The notes: generated from the sequence alone by a model not told the origin. A stretch of 64,000 bases of DNA from Brevibacillus brevis (GCF_900637055.1 NZ_LR134338.1:2924001-2988000); one strand, 5' to 3'; shown: positions 1-8,822, counted from the stretch's first letter. Program-made: numbers and translations.

Positions 1-95
1 GCGAAATCGGTGTTCATTTGCCGATCATCGTCGTACTCATGGGCATCGCATTCTACCTTGCTGGGAGCATTCACATATCCCGGCAAGACGTGTAG
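1..95 (+). CDS. ABC-2 type transporter permease, C-terminal end (partial)
   Basis: The frame beginning at base 3 is open to a TAG at 93-95 and gives about 30 residues. A hydrophobic stretch (LPIIVVLMGIAFYLAG) is followed by a short charged tail, as in the last membrane helix of an ABC-2 permease. It ends 12 bases before the next permease gene, so the two are probably the paired permeases of one exporter (MutE/MutG-like lantibiotic-immunity arrangement). The 5' part and the ATPase gene lie outside the window. Coding is seen directly; the family is inferred mainly from the neighbour. Confidence 0.6.
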   Translation, partial: EIGVHLPIIVVLMGIAFYLAGSIHISRQDV

Positions 96-107
96 GGAGG
101 AACTTGT

Positions 108-839
108 ATGCTAATCAAATGTTTGGGAGCAGAATGGGTAAAACTTCGACGTTCGCGTATATGGCTCGTTTTGCTTGTGCTTCCTGTTTTCAGTACGCTG
201 ATCGGCTTCGCCAACTACTGGATGAACCAAGCGATCCTGCAAAATGGCTGGTATAGCCTGTGGACGCAGGTGAGCTTGTTCTACGGAGAATTTTTTTTGC
301 CCATTCTCATCGCGATCTGTTGTTCGTTCGTGTGCAGACTGGAGCATGTAAACCGAAACTGGAATGTGATACTGACAGCACCGGTAGCAACCCCAACGAT
401 TTTTTTCGCGAAGCTGGTGGTGGTTGGTGTTCTCCTTTTTGCTGTGCAGCTTTTCTTCCTCGTGTTGTATATTTGCGCGGGTTTCATCGCTGGACTACAC
501 GCACATTTTTCGTTTCCAATGGAAGTGTTCGGATGGATCATGCGAGGCTGGCTGGCCTCGCTCGCCATCATCGCCTTCCAACTATGGCTTTCCACGCGGA
601 TACAGAGCTTTGCTGTACCTGTCGGCATTAGTGTTTGCACTGTTTTTATAGGGTTGGGCTTGTATGTGTCTGGGCTCGGGATGTTTTTTCCTCTGTCACT
701 TTTGACGATTGGCATGGGCGTGCTTAGTCAAGAGAGTTTGTCGCTAGGAGAGCTGGGGACGTTTGTCGTCATGTGTGTACTATTCGTGACGAGCGGCTGT
801 GCACTGGGGATTCGCCGTCTTACGAGAGCAGGTCTTTAA
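108..839 (+). CDS. ABC-2 family transporter permease (MutG/EpiG-like)
   Basis: 243 residues with about six hydrophobic segments (roughly 18-40, 58-76, 98-127, 143-161, 170-195, 213-233). A short basic N-terminus (EWVKLRRSR) precedes the first helix, typical of ABC-2 permeases. The EHVNRNWNVILTAPV stretch after helix 2 resembles the cytoplasmic loop of lantibiotic or bacitracin self-protection permeases. The ATG has a GGGAGG site at 95-100 with good spacing. It follows the preceding permease by 12 bases, so the two are cotranscribed and likely form a heteromeric channel. Substrate unknown: peptide antibiotic export or immunity is family-based inference. Confidence 0.8.
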   Translation: MLIKCLGAEWVKLRRSRIWLVLLVLPVFSTLIGFANYWMNQAILQNGWYSLWTQVSLFYGEFFLPILIAICCSFVCRLEHVNRNWNVILTAPVATPTIFFAKLVVVGVLLFAVQLFFLVLYICAGFIAGLHAHFSFPMEVFGWIMRGWLASLAIIAFQLWLSTRIQSFAVPVGISVCTVFIGLGLYVSGLGMFFPLSLLTIGMGVLSQESLSLGELGTFVVMCVLFVTSGCALGIRRLTRAGL

Positions 840-923
840 CAGGTTTCGCCACATAAACGGTTTCCCTTTCCTGTCAAACAACCTTATAATAGAAGGTGAA
901 TGCTTGAATGAGGAGAAGTTTCC

Positions 924-1040
924 ATGGACGACAAACACATAAACAAGACGAATAGCAAATGGGTGATCTGGGGTTTTATTCTCAGTGTACTCGCTTGTGC
1001 TGTGTCTATGGTGATTTTCATCTACGTGATGCGCAACTAA
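924..1040 (+). CDS. small single-pass membrane protein (38 aa)
   Basis: ATG at 924 with AGGAG at 911-915 (8-base spacer) opens 38 codons ending in TAA. The product has a polar, Lys/Asn-rich N-terminus of about 12 residues, one hydrophobic helix of about 22 residues (WVIWGFILSVLACAV...) and a short MRN tail, i.e. a one-helix membrane miniprotein. It lies between the permease gene and a strong terminator. I do not recognise a family. The ribosome site, helix and terminator spacing support it. Confidence 0.55.
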   Translation: MDDKHINKTNSKWVIWGFILSVLACAVSMVIFIYVMRN

Positions 1041-1060
1041 CAGCACATGATGGAACCGTC

Positions 1061-1092
1061 AAAAAACCGCTCATTTACGAGAGCGGTTTTTT
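1061..1092. terminator. bidirectional intrinsic terminator
   Basis: AAAAAACCGCTC and GAGCGGTTTTTT form a 12-bp stem around an 8-base loop, with A-run and T-run on either side. It sits between the converging small membrane ORF (plus) and the secreted protein gene (minus). Confidence 0.85.
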
Positions 1093-1101
1093 GCTGTGGT
1101 G

Positions 1102-1644
1102 TTAGCGGGATATCGCTGTTATTTTTCGGATGGCTTCTTCTTGTGACAGCTGGTTCAGCTCGGTAAAGCCAACGTTGGAAAGAGCTATCGTTTTTCCTTG
1201 ATAGATGGGGTAAACGCCTTGCCAGAGACCTGCTGTACTGTACAGCTGTGATCCGCTCACTTTTCGTAAAAACAATAAATAATTCCCTTCCGCCAGCGGC
1301 CCAGGGTATGTTAGGTTAAGTGGACTGGAGGCATCAGGCAGCGGCTCTACTCCAGTGCTAATCACCGTTAATAGCCTGGCTGCCGTACCTTTAATGGCCG
1401 TTTTTACCTGGAGGCTTTGTGTGTAGTTCACGATCTTGCCTTGGGGAATGGTGCGTCCCGTTGGATAGGCCTGATGGGCACTGTCTACCCAAGCGATTAC
1501 GATCAAGTCGCACTTTTTGACGAGATCCGCAAGAGAAGAATAGCGGGAGGGATCTACTTGTACACGCCCGATGTCGGTTTGGGCATGGACGGGGAATGTA
1601 AAGGCGCAGAGAAGTGATAGACAGAGCAGCAATCGATAGAACAT
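1102..1644 (-). CDS. secreted hypothetical protein (180 aa)
   Basis: The open frame reaches 1704, but the likely start is the ATG at 1644: it has GGAGG 8 bases upstream and gives a clean signal peptide (MFYRLLLCLSLLCAFTFPVHA then Q). The mature part begins with a segment like '...SSLADLVKKCDLIVIAWVD' and contains LxYPGPLAEGNYLLFL. This pattern recalls small exported proteins that report vulnerable or transient interactions, but I do not recognise a defined family. No membrane anchor or catalytic motif is visible. It stands alone, convergent with the ABC operon and divergent from the carboxypeptidase gene. Confidence 0.7.
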   Translation of the reverse strand: MFYRLLLCLSLLCAFTFPVHAQTDIGRVQVDPSRYSSLADLVKKCDLIVIAWVDSAHQAYPTGRTIPQGKIVNYTQSLQVKTAIKGTAARLLTVISTGVEPLPDASSPLNLTYPGPLAEGNYLLFLRKVSGSQLYSTAGLWQGVYPIYQGKTIALSNVGFTELNQLSQEEAIRKITAISR

Positions 1645-1823
1645 GAAACCATTTCCTCCAAACGAAAGAAGTCTTGAAGGTAGTATGAACGGAATGGGTA
1701 TCATTCATGCCTGTAGACTTTTAGTATAATGGTAATATTCCGAATAAATAGAATACGTGCTATCATGATGGCGTACTGTGATTTGTTGGTTGAAATCGCC
1801 CAGACTATGACAAGGAGGTTATC

Positions 1824-4718
1824 ATGAATCATTTATTTGCTTTTCGACGTGTCGGTACGTGGTTTTTCGTGTTGGCTCTCTTGCTGCAGGTAGCAGTATC
1901 ACCTGTACTAGCCAGGGAAGAGGTCACTTCTTCTCGTCCTCTTGCACTCAGCATAGAAAAATTGCTCGCCGATTTGAAAAATGATGAGAATAGCAAGGGG
2001 ATGTACGCTGGAATCGCGGTCTACGATCTAACCGACAAAAAGTACGTATATAAGCACAATGCGGAACGCAATTTTATTCCGGCTTCCAACATGAAGCTGT
2101 TTACGACAATTGCCGGTCTGGATAAGCTGGGGCCGGATTATCAGTGGAAGACCGAGGTGTTTGTTTCAGGAAAGGTAAATAACGGTGGCATTTTGCAAGG
2201 AGATCTGATTTTAAAAGGCTATGGGGACCCTAGCCTGACCACAGGCGATTTGCAACAAATGGCAAAAGCCATCAAAGATTTGGGGATCAAACGAATCAAT
2301 GGAAACTTGCTTCTCGATGACAGCTATTTCGATGAGACCAGATTGGGTACGAGCTGGATGTGGGATGACGAACCGTATGGGTACAGCGCTCAGGTAAGTG
2401 GTTTAGCCGTCAATAAAAACTTTACCACCCTAACTGCAACCCCTGGAAAAACGGTGAACGATGCCCCCGTCCTGACCATGAATCCGGCTACTACATACAT
2501 AACAGTCACAAACCAGTTGAAAACAACAGAGGGCAAGGAGAGTAACGTGCTTGTCGAGCGACCGCGCGGAAAAAATGAAATCATCGTATCCGGTACGATC
2601 GGGCTTCAAGCAGCTCCTTATGAGGAAGATGTCACGATGGAAGACCCGGCTTTTTATGTGGGGGATCTATGGAAGGATCAGTTGCTGAAACAAGGGATTG
2701 CCTTACATCCGAAGACAGAAGTGAAAAAAACTGTGCTGCAAAGCGGAGTGCCGCTCTATACCCACTTGTCCAAACCGTTGGCTGAGATCACGGTGGAGCT
2801 CAACAAGGATAGTGACAACTTCTATGCGGAGATGCTTTTAAAGACGCTGGGCGTTACTCAGAAAGGTGAGGGCAGCTTTGAGGCAGGCAGTGAAGCGGTA
2901 GCGGACGTGATGAAGCGCGCTGGCATTGAGTCAGGCTTCCGTCAGGTAGATGGATCGGGGTTATCGAGATTTAATATGATCACTCCAGAACAGATGATTG
3001 AAACCCTCATCTTTTTGCAGGAGCAAGAATATCGAACGGAACTGGAAAAATCACTCCCAATCGCAGGAGTGGACGGCACATTGAAAAACCGCATGAAAGG
3101 AACGAGTGCGGAAAAGAATTTGTTTGCGAAGACAGGTTCGTTAAGCGGGGTCAATACCATGTCGGGTTATGTAACGGCAAAAAATGGTCATCAGCTGGCC
3201 TTTTCAATTTTGATCAACGGCATCTATCAATCGAAGTATGCGAGGGAGCTACAGGATCGAATCGGAATTTTGTTAACAACCTACCCGGACATCGTAGCAC
3301 CGGAAGGATTCAGCCCTCCAGAGAAAAAGACGTACCCACTCTCTGCTTTGATCGATCCCATCCTCGATACGCCGGAAGCAGCAGGTGTAACGGCTGGAAT
3401 CATAATCAAATCGTTGGATTCAACAGGTGACCCCGTTTTATACGAACGAGATGCAGACACACTGCTTACTCCTGCTTCGAATCTGAAGCTGCTGACGACT
3501 GCCACAGCTTTGAAGCAGCTTGGTTCGGATTATGTATTCAAAACGGAACTGTATGGAGACGCACCGATCACCTCTACGGGCGTACAACAAGGCAATCTGT
3601 ATGTGAAAGGATACGGTGACCCTACCTTGCATACGGAGAATGCGCTTCAAGTGCAGGAAGGTGTGTCGATTGAGAAAATAGCGGGGTGGCTCAAGCAAAA
3701 AGGAATCACGCGTATTAACGGGAACCTCGTGATGGATGAAAGCTACTTTGACCAACAACGCCTTGGCCTCGGATGGGCATGGGATGATGAGAGCTACTAT
3801 TACAACCCGACCATTGGGGCACTTGCACTGAACCGCGGGACAGTCATGATCGAATTCAAGCCTGCTAACGATGCTGGCGAACCAGTGGACATCAACGTAC
3901 TACCCAAAACAGCGTATGTGCAAGTAATCAATGAAGCCCAGACCGTACAAAAAGGGGAAGAAAATACGTTTGCTATCCTGCGTGACCGTGGCACAAATAC
4001 CATCAGACTGTCGGGGAACCTCCCGCTTGATCACGAAGGAGATTACGAGCGCGTACCTGTGGAAGAGCCAGCCAAGTACGTGGGGACCGTACTGAAGGAA
4101 ACATTGGAGCAGCAAGGAATTGCATTTGCTCCGAAAAGCGAAGTGATGATCCAGCCAGTTCCTCCAGCAGCAGTGAAATGGACACAATTTGAGTCACTGC
4201 CGCTGAAGGACATCGTTTTGTACCTCAACAAGCGCAGTGACAATTACTACGCCGAAATGCTCCTCAAGACACTTGGAGCCGAAAAGAAAGGGAAAGGGAG
4301 CGCAGCCATTGGTGCAGAGGTCGTTCAGGAAACCGTAGCTTCGCTTGGCGGCAATACCACCTTCGACATGATGGATGGATCAGGCTTGACCCGCTACAAT
4401 CTTATTTCTGCTCGGCAGATCGCATCCGTACTTGAAGGGATGACCAAAGAATCGACATTTGCCACTTATGATGAATCATTACCCATAGCAGCAATAGATG
4501 GTACTCTGAAAAACCGCTTGAAGGACACACCCGCCGCCAATAATCTTCATGCGAAAACAGGTTCGATGACAGGTGTGAACACCTTGTCGGGCTATATCAC
4601 GACCAAAGGCGGAGAGAAGCTCATCGTTTCGATTATGTTTAATGGATATGTCGAGGATGAAGAGCTGTTTGCCAAGATGCAGGACCAGATCATCACGACA
4701 CTGGCCAGTTATGAATAG
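1824..4718 (+). CDS. double-domain D-Ala-D-Ala carboxypeptidase/endopeptidase (DacB/PBP4, peptidase S13, duplicated)
   Basis: 964 residues, about twice the usual S13 length. Residues 1-30 form a signal peptide ending in VLA. Two full penicillin-binding domains follow. Domain 1 has SNMK (S88-K91), SDN (S330-N332) and KTG (K436). Domain 2 has SNLK (S552-K555), SDN (S805) and KTG (K911). Both copies keep all three active-site motifs and shared segments such as KGYGDPSL/T, DDSYFD/DESYFD and VDGTLKNR. They are diverged at many positions, so the duplication is not recent. The enzyme should act outside the membrane on peptidoglycan stem peptides. GAGG-type ribosome site (AAGGAGG) precedes the ATG. 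Monocistronic, with its own terminator. Confidence 0.92.
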   Translation: MNHLFAFRRVGTWFFVLALLLQVAVSPVLAREEVTSSRPLALSIEKLLADLKNDENSKGMYAGIAVYDLTDKKYVYKHNAERNFIPASNMKLFTTIAGLDKLGPDYQWKTEVFVSGKVNNGGILQGDLILKGYGDPSLTTGDLQQMAKAIKDLGIKRINGNLLLDDSYFDETRLGTSWMWDDEPYGYSAQVSGLAVNKNFTTLTATPGKTVNDAPVLTMNPATTYITVTNQLKTTEGKESNVLVERPRGKNEIIVSGTIGLQAAPYEEDVTMEDPAFYVGDLWKDQLLKQGIALHPKTEVKKTVLQSGVPLYTHLSKPLAEITVELNKDSDNFYAEMLLKTLGVTQKGEGSFEAGSEAVADVMKRAGIESGFRQVDGSGLSRFNMITPEQMIETLIFLQEQEYRTELEKSLPIAGVDGTLKNRMKGTSAEKNLFAKTGSLSGVNTMSGYVTAKNGHQLAFSILINGIYQSKYARELQDRIGILLTTYPDIVAPEGFSPPEKKTYPLSALIDPILDTPEAAGVTAGIIIKSLDSTGDPVLYERDADTLLTPASNLKLLTTATALKQLGSDYVFKTELYGDAPITSTGVQQGNLYVKGYGDPTLHTENALQVQEGVSIEKIAGWLKQKGITRINGNLVMDESYFDQQRLGLGWAWDDESYYYNPTIGALALNRGTVMIEFKPANDAGEPVDINVLPKTAYVQVINEAQTVQKGEENTFAILRDRGTNTIRLSGNLPLDHEGDYERVPVEEPAKYVGTVLKETLEQQGIAFAPKSEVMIQPVPPAAVKWTQFESLPLKDIVLYLNKRSDNYYAEMLLKTLGAEKKGKGSAAIGAEVVQETVASLGGNTTFDMMDGSGLTRYNLISARQIASVLEGMTKESTFATYDESLPIAAIDGTLKNRLKDTPAANNLHAKTGSMTGVNTLSGYITTKGGEKLIVSIMFNGYVEDEELFAKMQDQIITTLASYE

Positions 4719-4726
4719 TATCACGC

Positions 4727-4760
4727 AAAAAAGGAGCCCCAATATCGGGAGCTCCTTTTT
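4727..4760 (+). terminator. intrinsic terminator after the S13 gene
   Basis: AAAAGGAGC and GCTCCTTTTT arms enclose a small loop with inner CCC/GGG pairing, ending in a T-run. Confidence 0.85.
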
Positions 4761-4885
4761 CTGTTGGTATCGTCTACCGAACTGGGTCAATGCCTGTAGC
4801 GGTCAATCAGAGGGTGACATATCTATATTCAGATTAGGAAGCAGGCGAAGTACAGAACAGCGGTGAAGGAGGGGAAAAAGAGAAG

Positions 4886-5950
4886 ATGCACCCTGCACTG
4901 TTTCATTGGAAGCGTTTGGAGCAAGTCGTAACAGAAGTGCTTGTACAGGCAGGTACCAGACGCGAGCATGCAAGGCTTGTCGCAGAATCCCTCGTCCATG
5001 CTGATTTGCGCGGCATCGAGTCTCATGGTTTGGCGAGGCTGCCGATTTATCTCCAACGAATCGAAGCAGGCTTGATCGAATTGAACGATGAACCAGTGGT
5101 ATGGAAACAGGAGGGGGCAACAGCACTGGTAGACGGCAAAAACCAGCTGGGTGCGGTAGTCGGGGTTGCGGCATTGGAGGAAGCGATCAAGTTATCGCGG
5201 CAGATGGGAATCGGGGTAGTCGGTGTTCGTCATTCCAACCACTTTGGCTCCTGTTCGTACTATGCAGAACGAGCAATCGCAGAAGGAAAGATTCTTCTTG
5301 TCCTTTCCAATGCCCCCGAAGCAATGGCACCTACAGGAGGGATTCGTCCATTTTTCGGCACGAATCCAATGGCAGTAGGAATTCCGGCAGGCGAAGAGCC
5401 ATCCTTTTTGTTAGATATGGCTACAAGCGTCGCTGCCAGGGGAAAAATCGCCTTAGCCGTTAAAAAAGGGGAAACGATTCCTGCCGATTGGGCCATCGAT
5501 CCGAATGGGAAGGAAACAACTGATCCCAAACAAGCCTTGCTAGGCTCGCTTTTGCCGATCGGGGGAGCAAAGGGTTACGGAATGGCGATGTTCATCGATA
5601 TCTTGTGTGGGCTGCTAACGGGTGCAGCAACGGGACCACATGTAAAAAGCCTGTATGACAATTGGAACGATCCACAGAACGTGGGCCATCTATTCTTGAC
5701 GGTGGATATTGAACGATTTATGCCACTGCCCGATTTTTGCGCCAAAATGGATGCGTACATTCGTGAGGTGAAAAGCGTACCGACGAAAGAAGGTGTATCC
5801 GAAATTTTCATACCTGGGGAGATCGAGAGCCGAAAAAAGCAAGAACGCATGGAAAACGGTATTCCATTCGATCCGAACCTGACGAAAGAACTCAGCCAAT
5901 TATGCCGTACCTATGGTGTCGATTTGCAGGCAGCGTATCATATCGCCTAA
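4886..5950 (+). CDS. Ldh_2-family malate/L-lactate/sulfolactate-type dehydrogenase
   Basis: 354 residues, the normal size for this NAD(P)-dependent 2-hydroxyacid dehydrogenase family, which differs from classical Rossmann-fold LDH/MDH. Diagnostic stretches are RGIESHGLARL (about 42-52), GVRHSNHFG with the catalytic His near 119, FGTNPMA (about 162-168) and GGAKGYGMAMFIDIL (about 228-242). GGAGGGG lies just upstream of the ATG. The family oxidises malate, lactate, sulfolactate, ureidoglycolate or 2,3-diketogulonate; the substrate cannot be read from the sequence. A ComB-like phosphosulfolactate phosphatase is encoded at 20.9 kb, so a sulfolactate link is possible but not supported by position. 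Confidence 0.88.
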   Translation: MHPALFHWKRLEQVVTEVLVQAGTRREHARLVAESLVHADLRGIESHGLARLPIYLQRIEAGLIELNDEPVVWKQEGATALVDGKNQLGAVVGVAALEEAIKLSRQMGIGVVGVRHSNHFGSCSYYAERAIAEGKILLVLSNAPEAMAPTGGIRPFFGTNPMAVGIPAGEEPSFLLDMATSVAARGKIALAVKKGETIPADWAIDPNGKETTDPKQALLGSLLPIGGAKGYGMAMFIDILCGLLTGAATGPHVKSLYDNWNDPQNVGHLFLTVDIERFMPLPDFCAKMDAYIREVKSVPTKEGVSEIFIPGEIESRKKQERMENGIPFDPNLTKELSQLCRTYGVDLQAAYHIA

Positions 5951-6034
5951 CCAGATTTCCATTCGCAGGTGGTTTCACGGACAATTCATCGCACATAGAC
6001 TAATGTCATCGGTTTGGAAAGGAGTGAACCGCCT

Positions 6035-6427
6035 ATGCAACGACACATGTGCAAAGGCAAAATTCACAGGGCGACAGTTACGCAGGCCGAACTGGATTAC
6101 GTGGGGAGTATCACGATTGACGTTGCACTCATGGATGCGGCAGATATCAAGCCATATGAAATCGTGCAAATAACCAGTCTGCGTAATGCCACGCGCTGGA
6201 AAACATACGCGTTACCCGGAGCATCGGGAAGCGGAGTCATCTGTCTGAACGGCCCACCTGCCCATCTATTCTCGCCAGGAGATCTGGTCATCATTTTGAG
6301 TATGGGCATGTACGATGAATCCGAGATCGAACAGCTCGTTCCCAAGGTCGTGTTTGTGGACGAACAGAATCGCATCACGAAAATAGAGGAGCATCATCTG
6401 ATAAAGAATGGAGAGACACTGCCATAA
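6035..6427 (+). CDS. panD: aspartate 1-decarboxylase proenzyme
   Basis: 130 residues. The ATG at 6035 is chosen over an upstream in-frame start at 6014 because AAAGGAG (about 6018-6024) spaces correctly to it. With this start the self-processing site is YVGS with Gly24-Ser25, the standard position. Cleavage there creates the pyruvoyl cofactor on the new alpha-chain. K9 of CKGKIHRATVT matches the conserved substrate-proximal lysine. The enzyme makes beta-alanine for pantothenate and CoA. It is not next to panB/panC here; instead its stop codon abuts a YheC/D-like ATP-grasp gene. Residues between 45 and 65 differ from the textbook sequence, so it may be a second copy. Confidence 0.9.
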   Translation: MQRHMCKGKIHRATVTQAELDYVGSITIDVALMDAADIKPYEIVQITSLRNATRWKTYALPGASGSGVICLNGPPAHLFSPGDLVIILSMGMYDESEIEQLVPKVVFVDEQNRITKIEEHHLIKNGETLP

Positions 6428-6465
6428 AACCGCCAAACGTAGGTAAATGGGGCAAGCATAAGCAC

Positions 6466-7158
6466 ATGGTCAAAGACGAATTTTTGCAGGAGTATTTGCC
6501 CAAAACCCGCGTGTACTCACCTAAAGAACTATGGGAGTATGCAGAAGCGTTTACACACGTGATGCTGAAGCCTTCGGGAGGCGGCGGTGGGGCAGGAATT
6601 ATTCAAGTAACGGCACGAGGAGAAGAGAAGTATTTGGTTCATAGCGGGAGTCGTCGGCGTCTCGTGGACGGGAAGGATGCCACGATCCGATACGTGGAAT
6701 CGCTGTTTCGCCCAAAAACATACCTGCTCCAGCCACGTATCCCACTCGGTAGAATCAACGGCAAGCCTTTTGATGTACGTGTCATGATCCAGCGCAGGAG
6801 CAATAAGGAGCCTTGGGTCATAACAGGGTGGTGTGCCAAGCTTGCAGGTCCGGGCTTTGTCGTGACAAATGTGGCTCGCAGCCGTGGAAAAGTTTTGCCC
6901 ATTCGTACGGCAATCAAGCTGTCGAATATAGAAGCGGGCCCGAATCTTTTGAGTGATATCCGCATGGTAGCTGCGGCGGTAGCTAAACGATTGGGAAGAG
7001 CCTATCCGACACTCCGGGAGATCGGTTTGGATTTAGGGATTGATGTAGATGGCAAACCGTGGATTATTGAAGCCAACTTCCGACCTTCTCTTTCTCTCTT
7101 TCAAAAACTGGAGGATCAGTCCTTTTACAAACGAATTGTCTCCATGCGAAAACGATAA
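6466..7158 (+). CDS. YheC/YheD-type ATP-grasp protein (probably N-terminally extended to 6424)
   Basis: 230 residues from the first ATG. The protein has the glycine-rich loop KPSGGGGGAGI (about 37-47), PFDVRVMIQ and a C-terminal EANFRPS (D/N metal-ligand region), all typical of the ATP-grasp fold in spore-associated YheC/YheD proteins. The frame reads upstream through KPPNVGKWGKHKH, which resembles the conserved family N-terminus. No ATG/GTG/TTG exists there, only ATA at 6424, which overlaps the panD stop and has GGAGAG 8-9 bases before it. Translation may therefore begin at ATA, or the assembly may carry an error. ATP-dependent ligase activity is the family prediction; the substrate is unknown. 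Confidence 0.8.
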   Translation: MVKDEFLQEYLPKTRVYSPKELWEYAEAFTHVMLKPSGGGGGAGIIQVTARGEEKYLVHSGSRRRLVDGKDATIRYVESLFRPKTYLLQPRIPLGRINGKPFDVRVMIQRRSNKEPWVITGWCAKLAGPGFVVTNVARSRGKVLPIRTAIKLSNIEAGPNLLSDIRMVAAAVAKRLGRAYPTLREIGLDLGIDVDGKPWIIEANFRPSLSLFQKLEDQSFYKRIVSMRKR

Positions 7159-7160
7159 GA

Positions 7161-7221
7161 GGAAAGCCACTTGTCGATGTTTATACGGTAAGAGATGGGC
7201 AGGTGGTTTCCCTTGTTTTTT
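7161..7221 (+). terminator. intrinsic terminator after the ATP-grasp gene
   Basis: GGAAAGCCACTTG (7161-7173) pairs with CAGGTGGTTTCC (7200-7211), followed by CCTTG and a seven-T run. The loop is long (26 bases). Confidence 0.65.
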
Positions 7222-7347
7222 TACTTCTAACTATAGTGGGAAAAATGATAATGATCTTGCAATTGCAACTATGGCGTTGCTACTAGCTAAGGAACGCAAA
7301 AGTTGATAGAATGCCTCTCAATAAGGTGGGAGGTAATATACACGTCG

Positions 7348-8691
7348 ATGATAACCTTGTCTAAGAAAGAAATGTTGCTGGTCAGTTTTATGCTGTTTTC
7401 GATGTTTTTTGGTGCGGGCAACCTTATTTTTCCACCCTATCTGGGTCAAGAGGCTGGTACCTATGTTTGGCTGTCGATTGCAGGCTTTGTATTATCTGCT
7501 GTCGGTCTTCCCATCCTTGGGGTGATTGCCATCGCAAAAGCAGGGAGCTTTTACCAATTGGCGAGTCGTGTTCATCCAAGCTTTGCTCTTATTTTTCCTA
7601 TTTTGATTTATGTGTCGATTGGACCCGCACTTGCCATCCCGCGTGCAGGCAGTCTCGCGTATGAGATGGGAATGGGGCCGTTTTTGCCGGTACAAGCGGC
7701 TGAATCTACCTGGAGTCTTTTCCTCTACACGATCGTGTTTTTTGGCATTGTCTTTTGGTTCAGTCTGACTCCTTCCAAATTGATTGATCGCTTTGGGAAA
7801 ATTCTGACTCCTGCACTGTTGACCATGATTGCATTGATCTACATCAAGAGCTTATTCACACCACTGGGTCCAACGGGGGTACCAGCAGGAAAATATGCCA
7901 CCAATCCGGTTGTGCAAGGTTTTCTGGACGGGTATTTAACGATGGATGCTTTGGCTGCACTCGTATTTGGTATCGTGATCGCCAACACGCTGCGGAGCAA
8001 GGGAATCGAAGACAAAAAGCAACTGTCTGCGAATATGATCAAAGCAGGTCTCGGAGCAGGTATGTTGCTGACGTTCATCTATGTCATTTTGGGATTGCTG
8101 GGTTCATCCGGTGCCTCTTTAGGAAGGCCGGAGAATGGCGGTCTGCTTCTGACAGCAATCATGAGGCAGCTATTTGGGACAAGCGGTACGCTGATTCTTG
8201 GTGTCATCTTTACCGTTGCTTGCCTCTGTGTATCAATTGGACTCGTCACCTCTTGCAGCCAATACTTTCATGGGCGATTCAAAGGTTTGTCCTACAGAGG
8301 ATGGGCGATCATTCTCTGTGTCTTGAGCATGGGAGTCGCAAACTTGGGACTATCCGAGATTTTAAGTGTATCTGTCCCTATTTTGGGTGCTATTTACCCA
8401 ATTGCTATCGTGCTCATTTTGTTGGCGTTGCTAGAGCGCTGGATACCCGCGCATTCCTCTGTGTACATGACGACTGTCGCAGTTGTGACGGTTTTTGGTG
8501 TCGTGGATTTGATGAATCTTACGTTTTTTAATCAGAGCTGGAACGATATCTTGGGTTTCCTTCCGTTTTATAAGGAAGGCGCCGGTTGGATCATGCCAGC
8601 AATATTTGCTGGTTTTGTCGGTGTTCTGCTCGACTTTCGGAAAAGGACAAACCGCTCAGGAACAGGAACAACGGCTTCCACATCAAAATAA
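7348..8691 (+). CDS. brnQ: branched-chain amino acid transport system II carrier protein
   Basis: 447 residues from the ATG at 7348; an in-frame TTG at 7303 would add 15 residues that look unlike the family. GGGAGG at 7328-7333 is slightly far (about 14 bases) from this ATG. Twelve hydrophobic segments are visible. The N-terminal LFSMFFGAGNLIFPP is the LIVCS-family signature, and SIGPALAIPRA follows in TM3-4. The protein is a sodium- or proton-coupled importer of Leu, Ile and Val. It is monocistronic between two terminators. No T-box or CodY-type site was recognised in the 190-base leader. Confidence 0.93.
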   Translation: MITLSKKEMLLVSFMLFSMFFGAGNLIFPPYLGQEAGTYVWLSIAGFVLSAVGLPILGVIAIAKAGSFYQLASRVHPSFALIFPILIYVSIGPALAIPRAGSLAYEMGMGPFLPVQAAESTWSLFLYTIVFFGIVFWFSLTPSKLIDRFGKILTPALLTMIALIYIKSLFTPLGPTGVPAGKYATNPVVQGFLDGYLTMDALAALVFGIVIANTLRSKGIEDKKQLSANMIKAGLGAGMLLTFIYVILGLLGSSGASLGRPENGGLLLTAIMRQLFGTSGTLILGVIFTVACLCVSIGLVTSCSQYFHGRFKGLSYRGWAIILCVLSMGVANLGLSEILSVSVPILGAIYPIAIVLILLALLERWIPAHSSVYMTTVAVVTVFGVVDLMNLTFFNQSWNDILGFLPFYKEGAGWIMPAIFAGFVGVLLDFRKRTNRSGTGTTASTSK

Positions 8692-8701
8692 GGCAGCATG
8701 T

Positions 8702-8735
8702 AAGAGAGGGCTTCGTTTTTGCGAAGCTCTCTTGT
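8702..8735 (+). terminator. intrinsic terminator after brnQ
   Basis: AAGAGAGGGCTTCG (8702-8715) and CGAAGCTCTCTT (8722-8733) form a stem with one bulge, followed by GTTGT rather than a long T-run. Confidence 0.6.
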
Positions 8736-8822
8736 TGTGGAAGAAGCATTTGTTACTTTTTTCGAGGTTCATTCGTATTAAAAGTGTTAAAGCCTAAGGA
8801 GCAGTTGAGGAGGTTCATTGAA

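Noticed and set aside
7159..7347. T-box or CodY site before brnQ
   Set aside because: No T-box sequence (AGGGTGG-like block) or specifier loop and no AATTTTCWGAAAATT-type CodY box were found.
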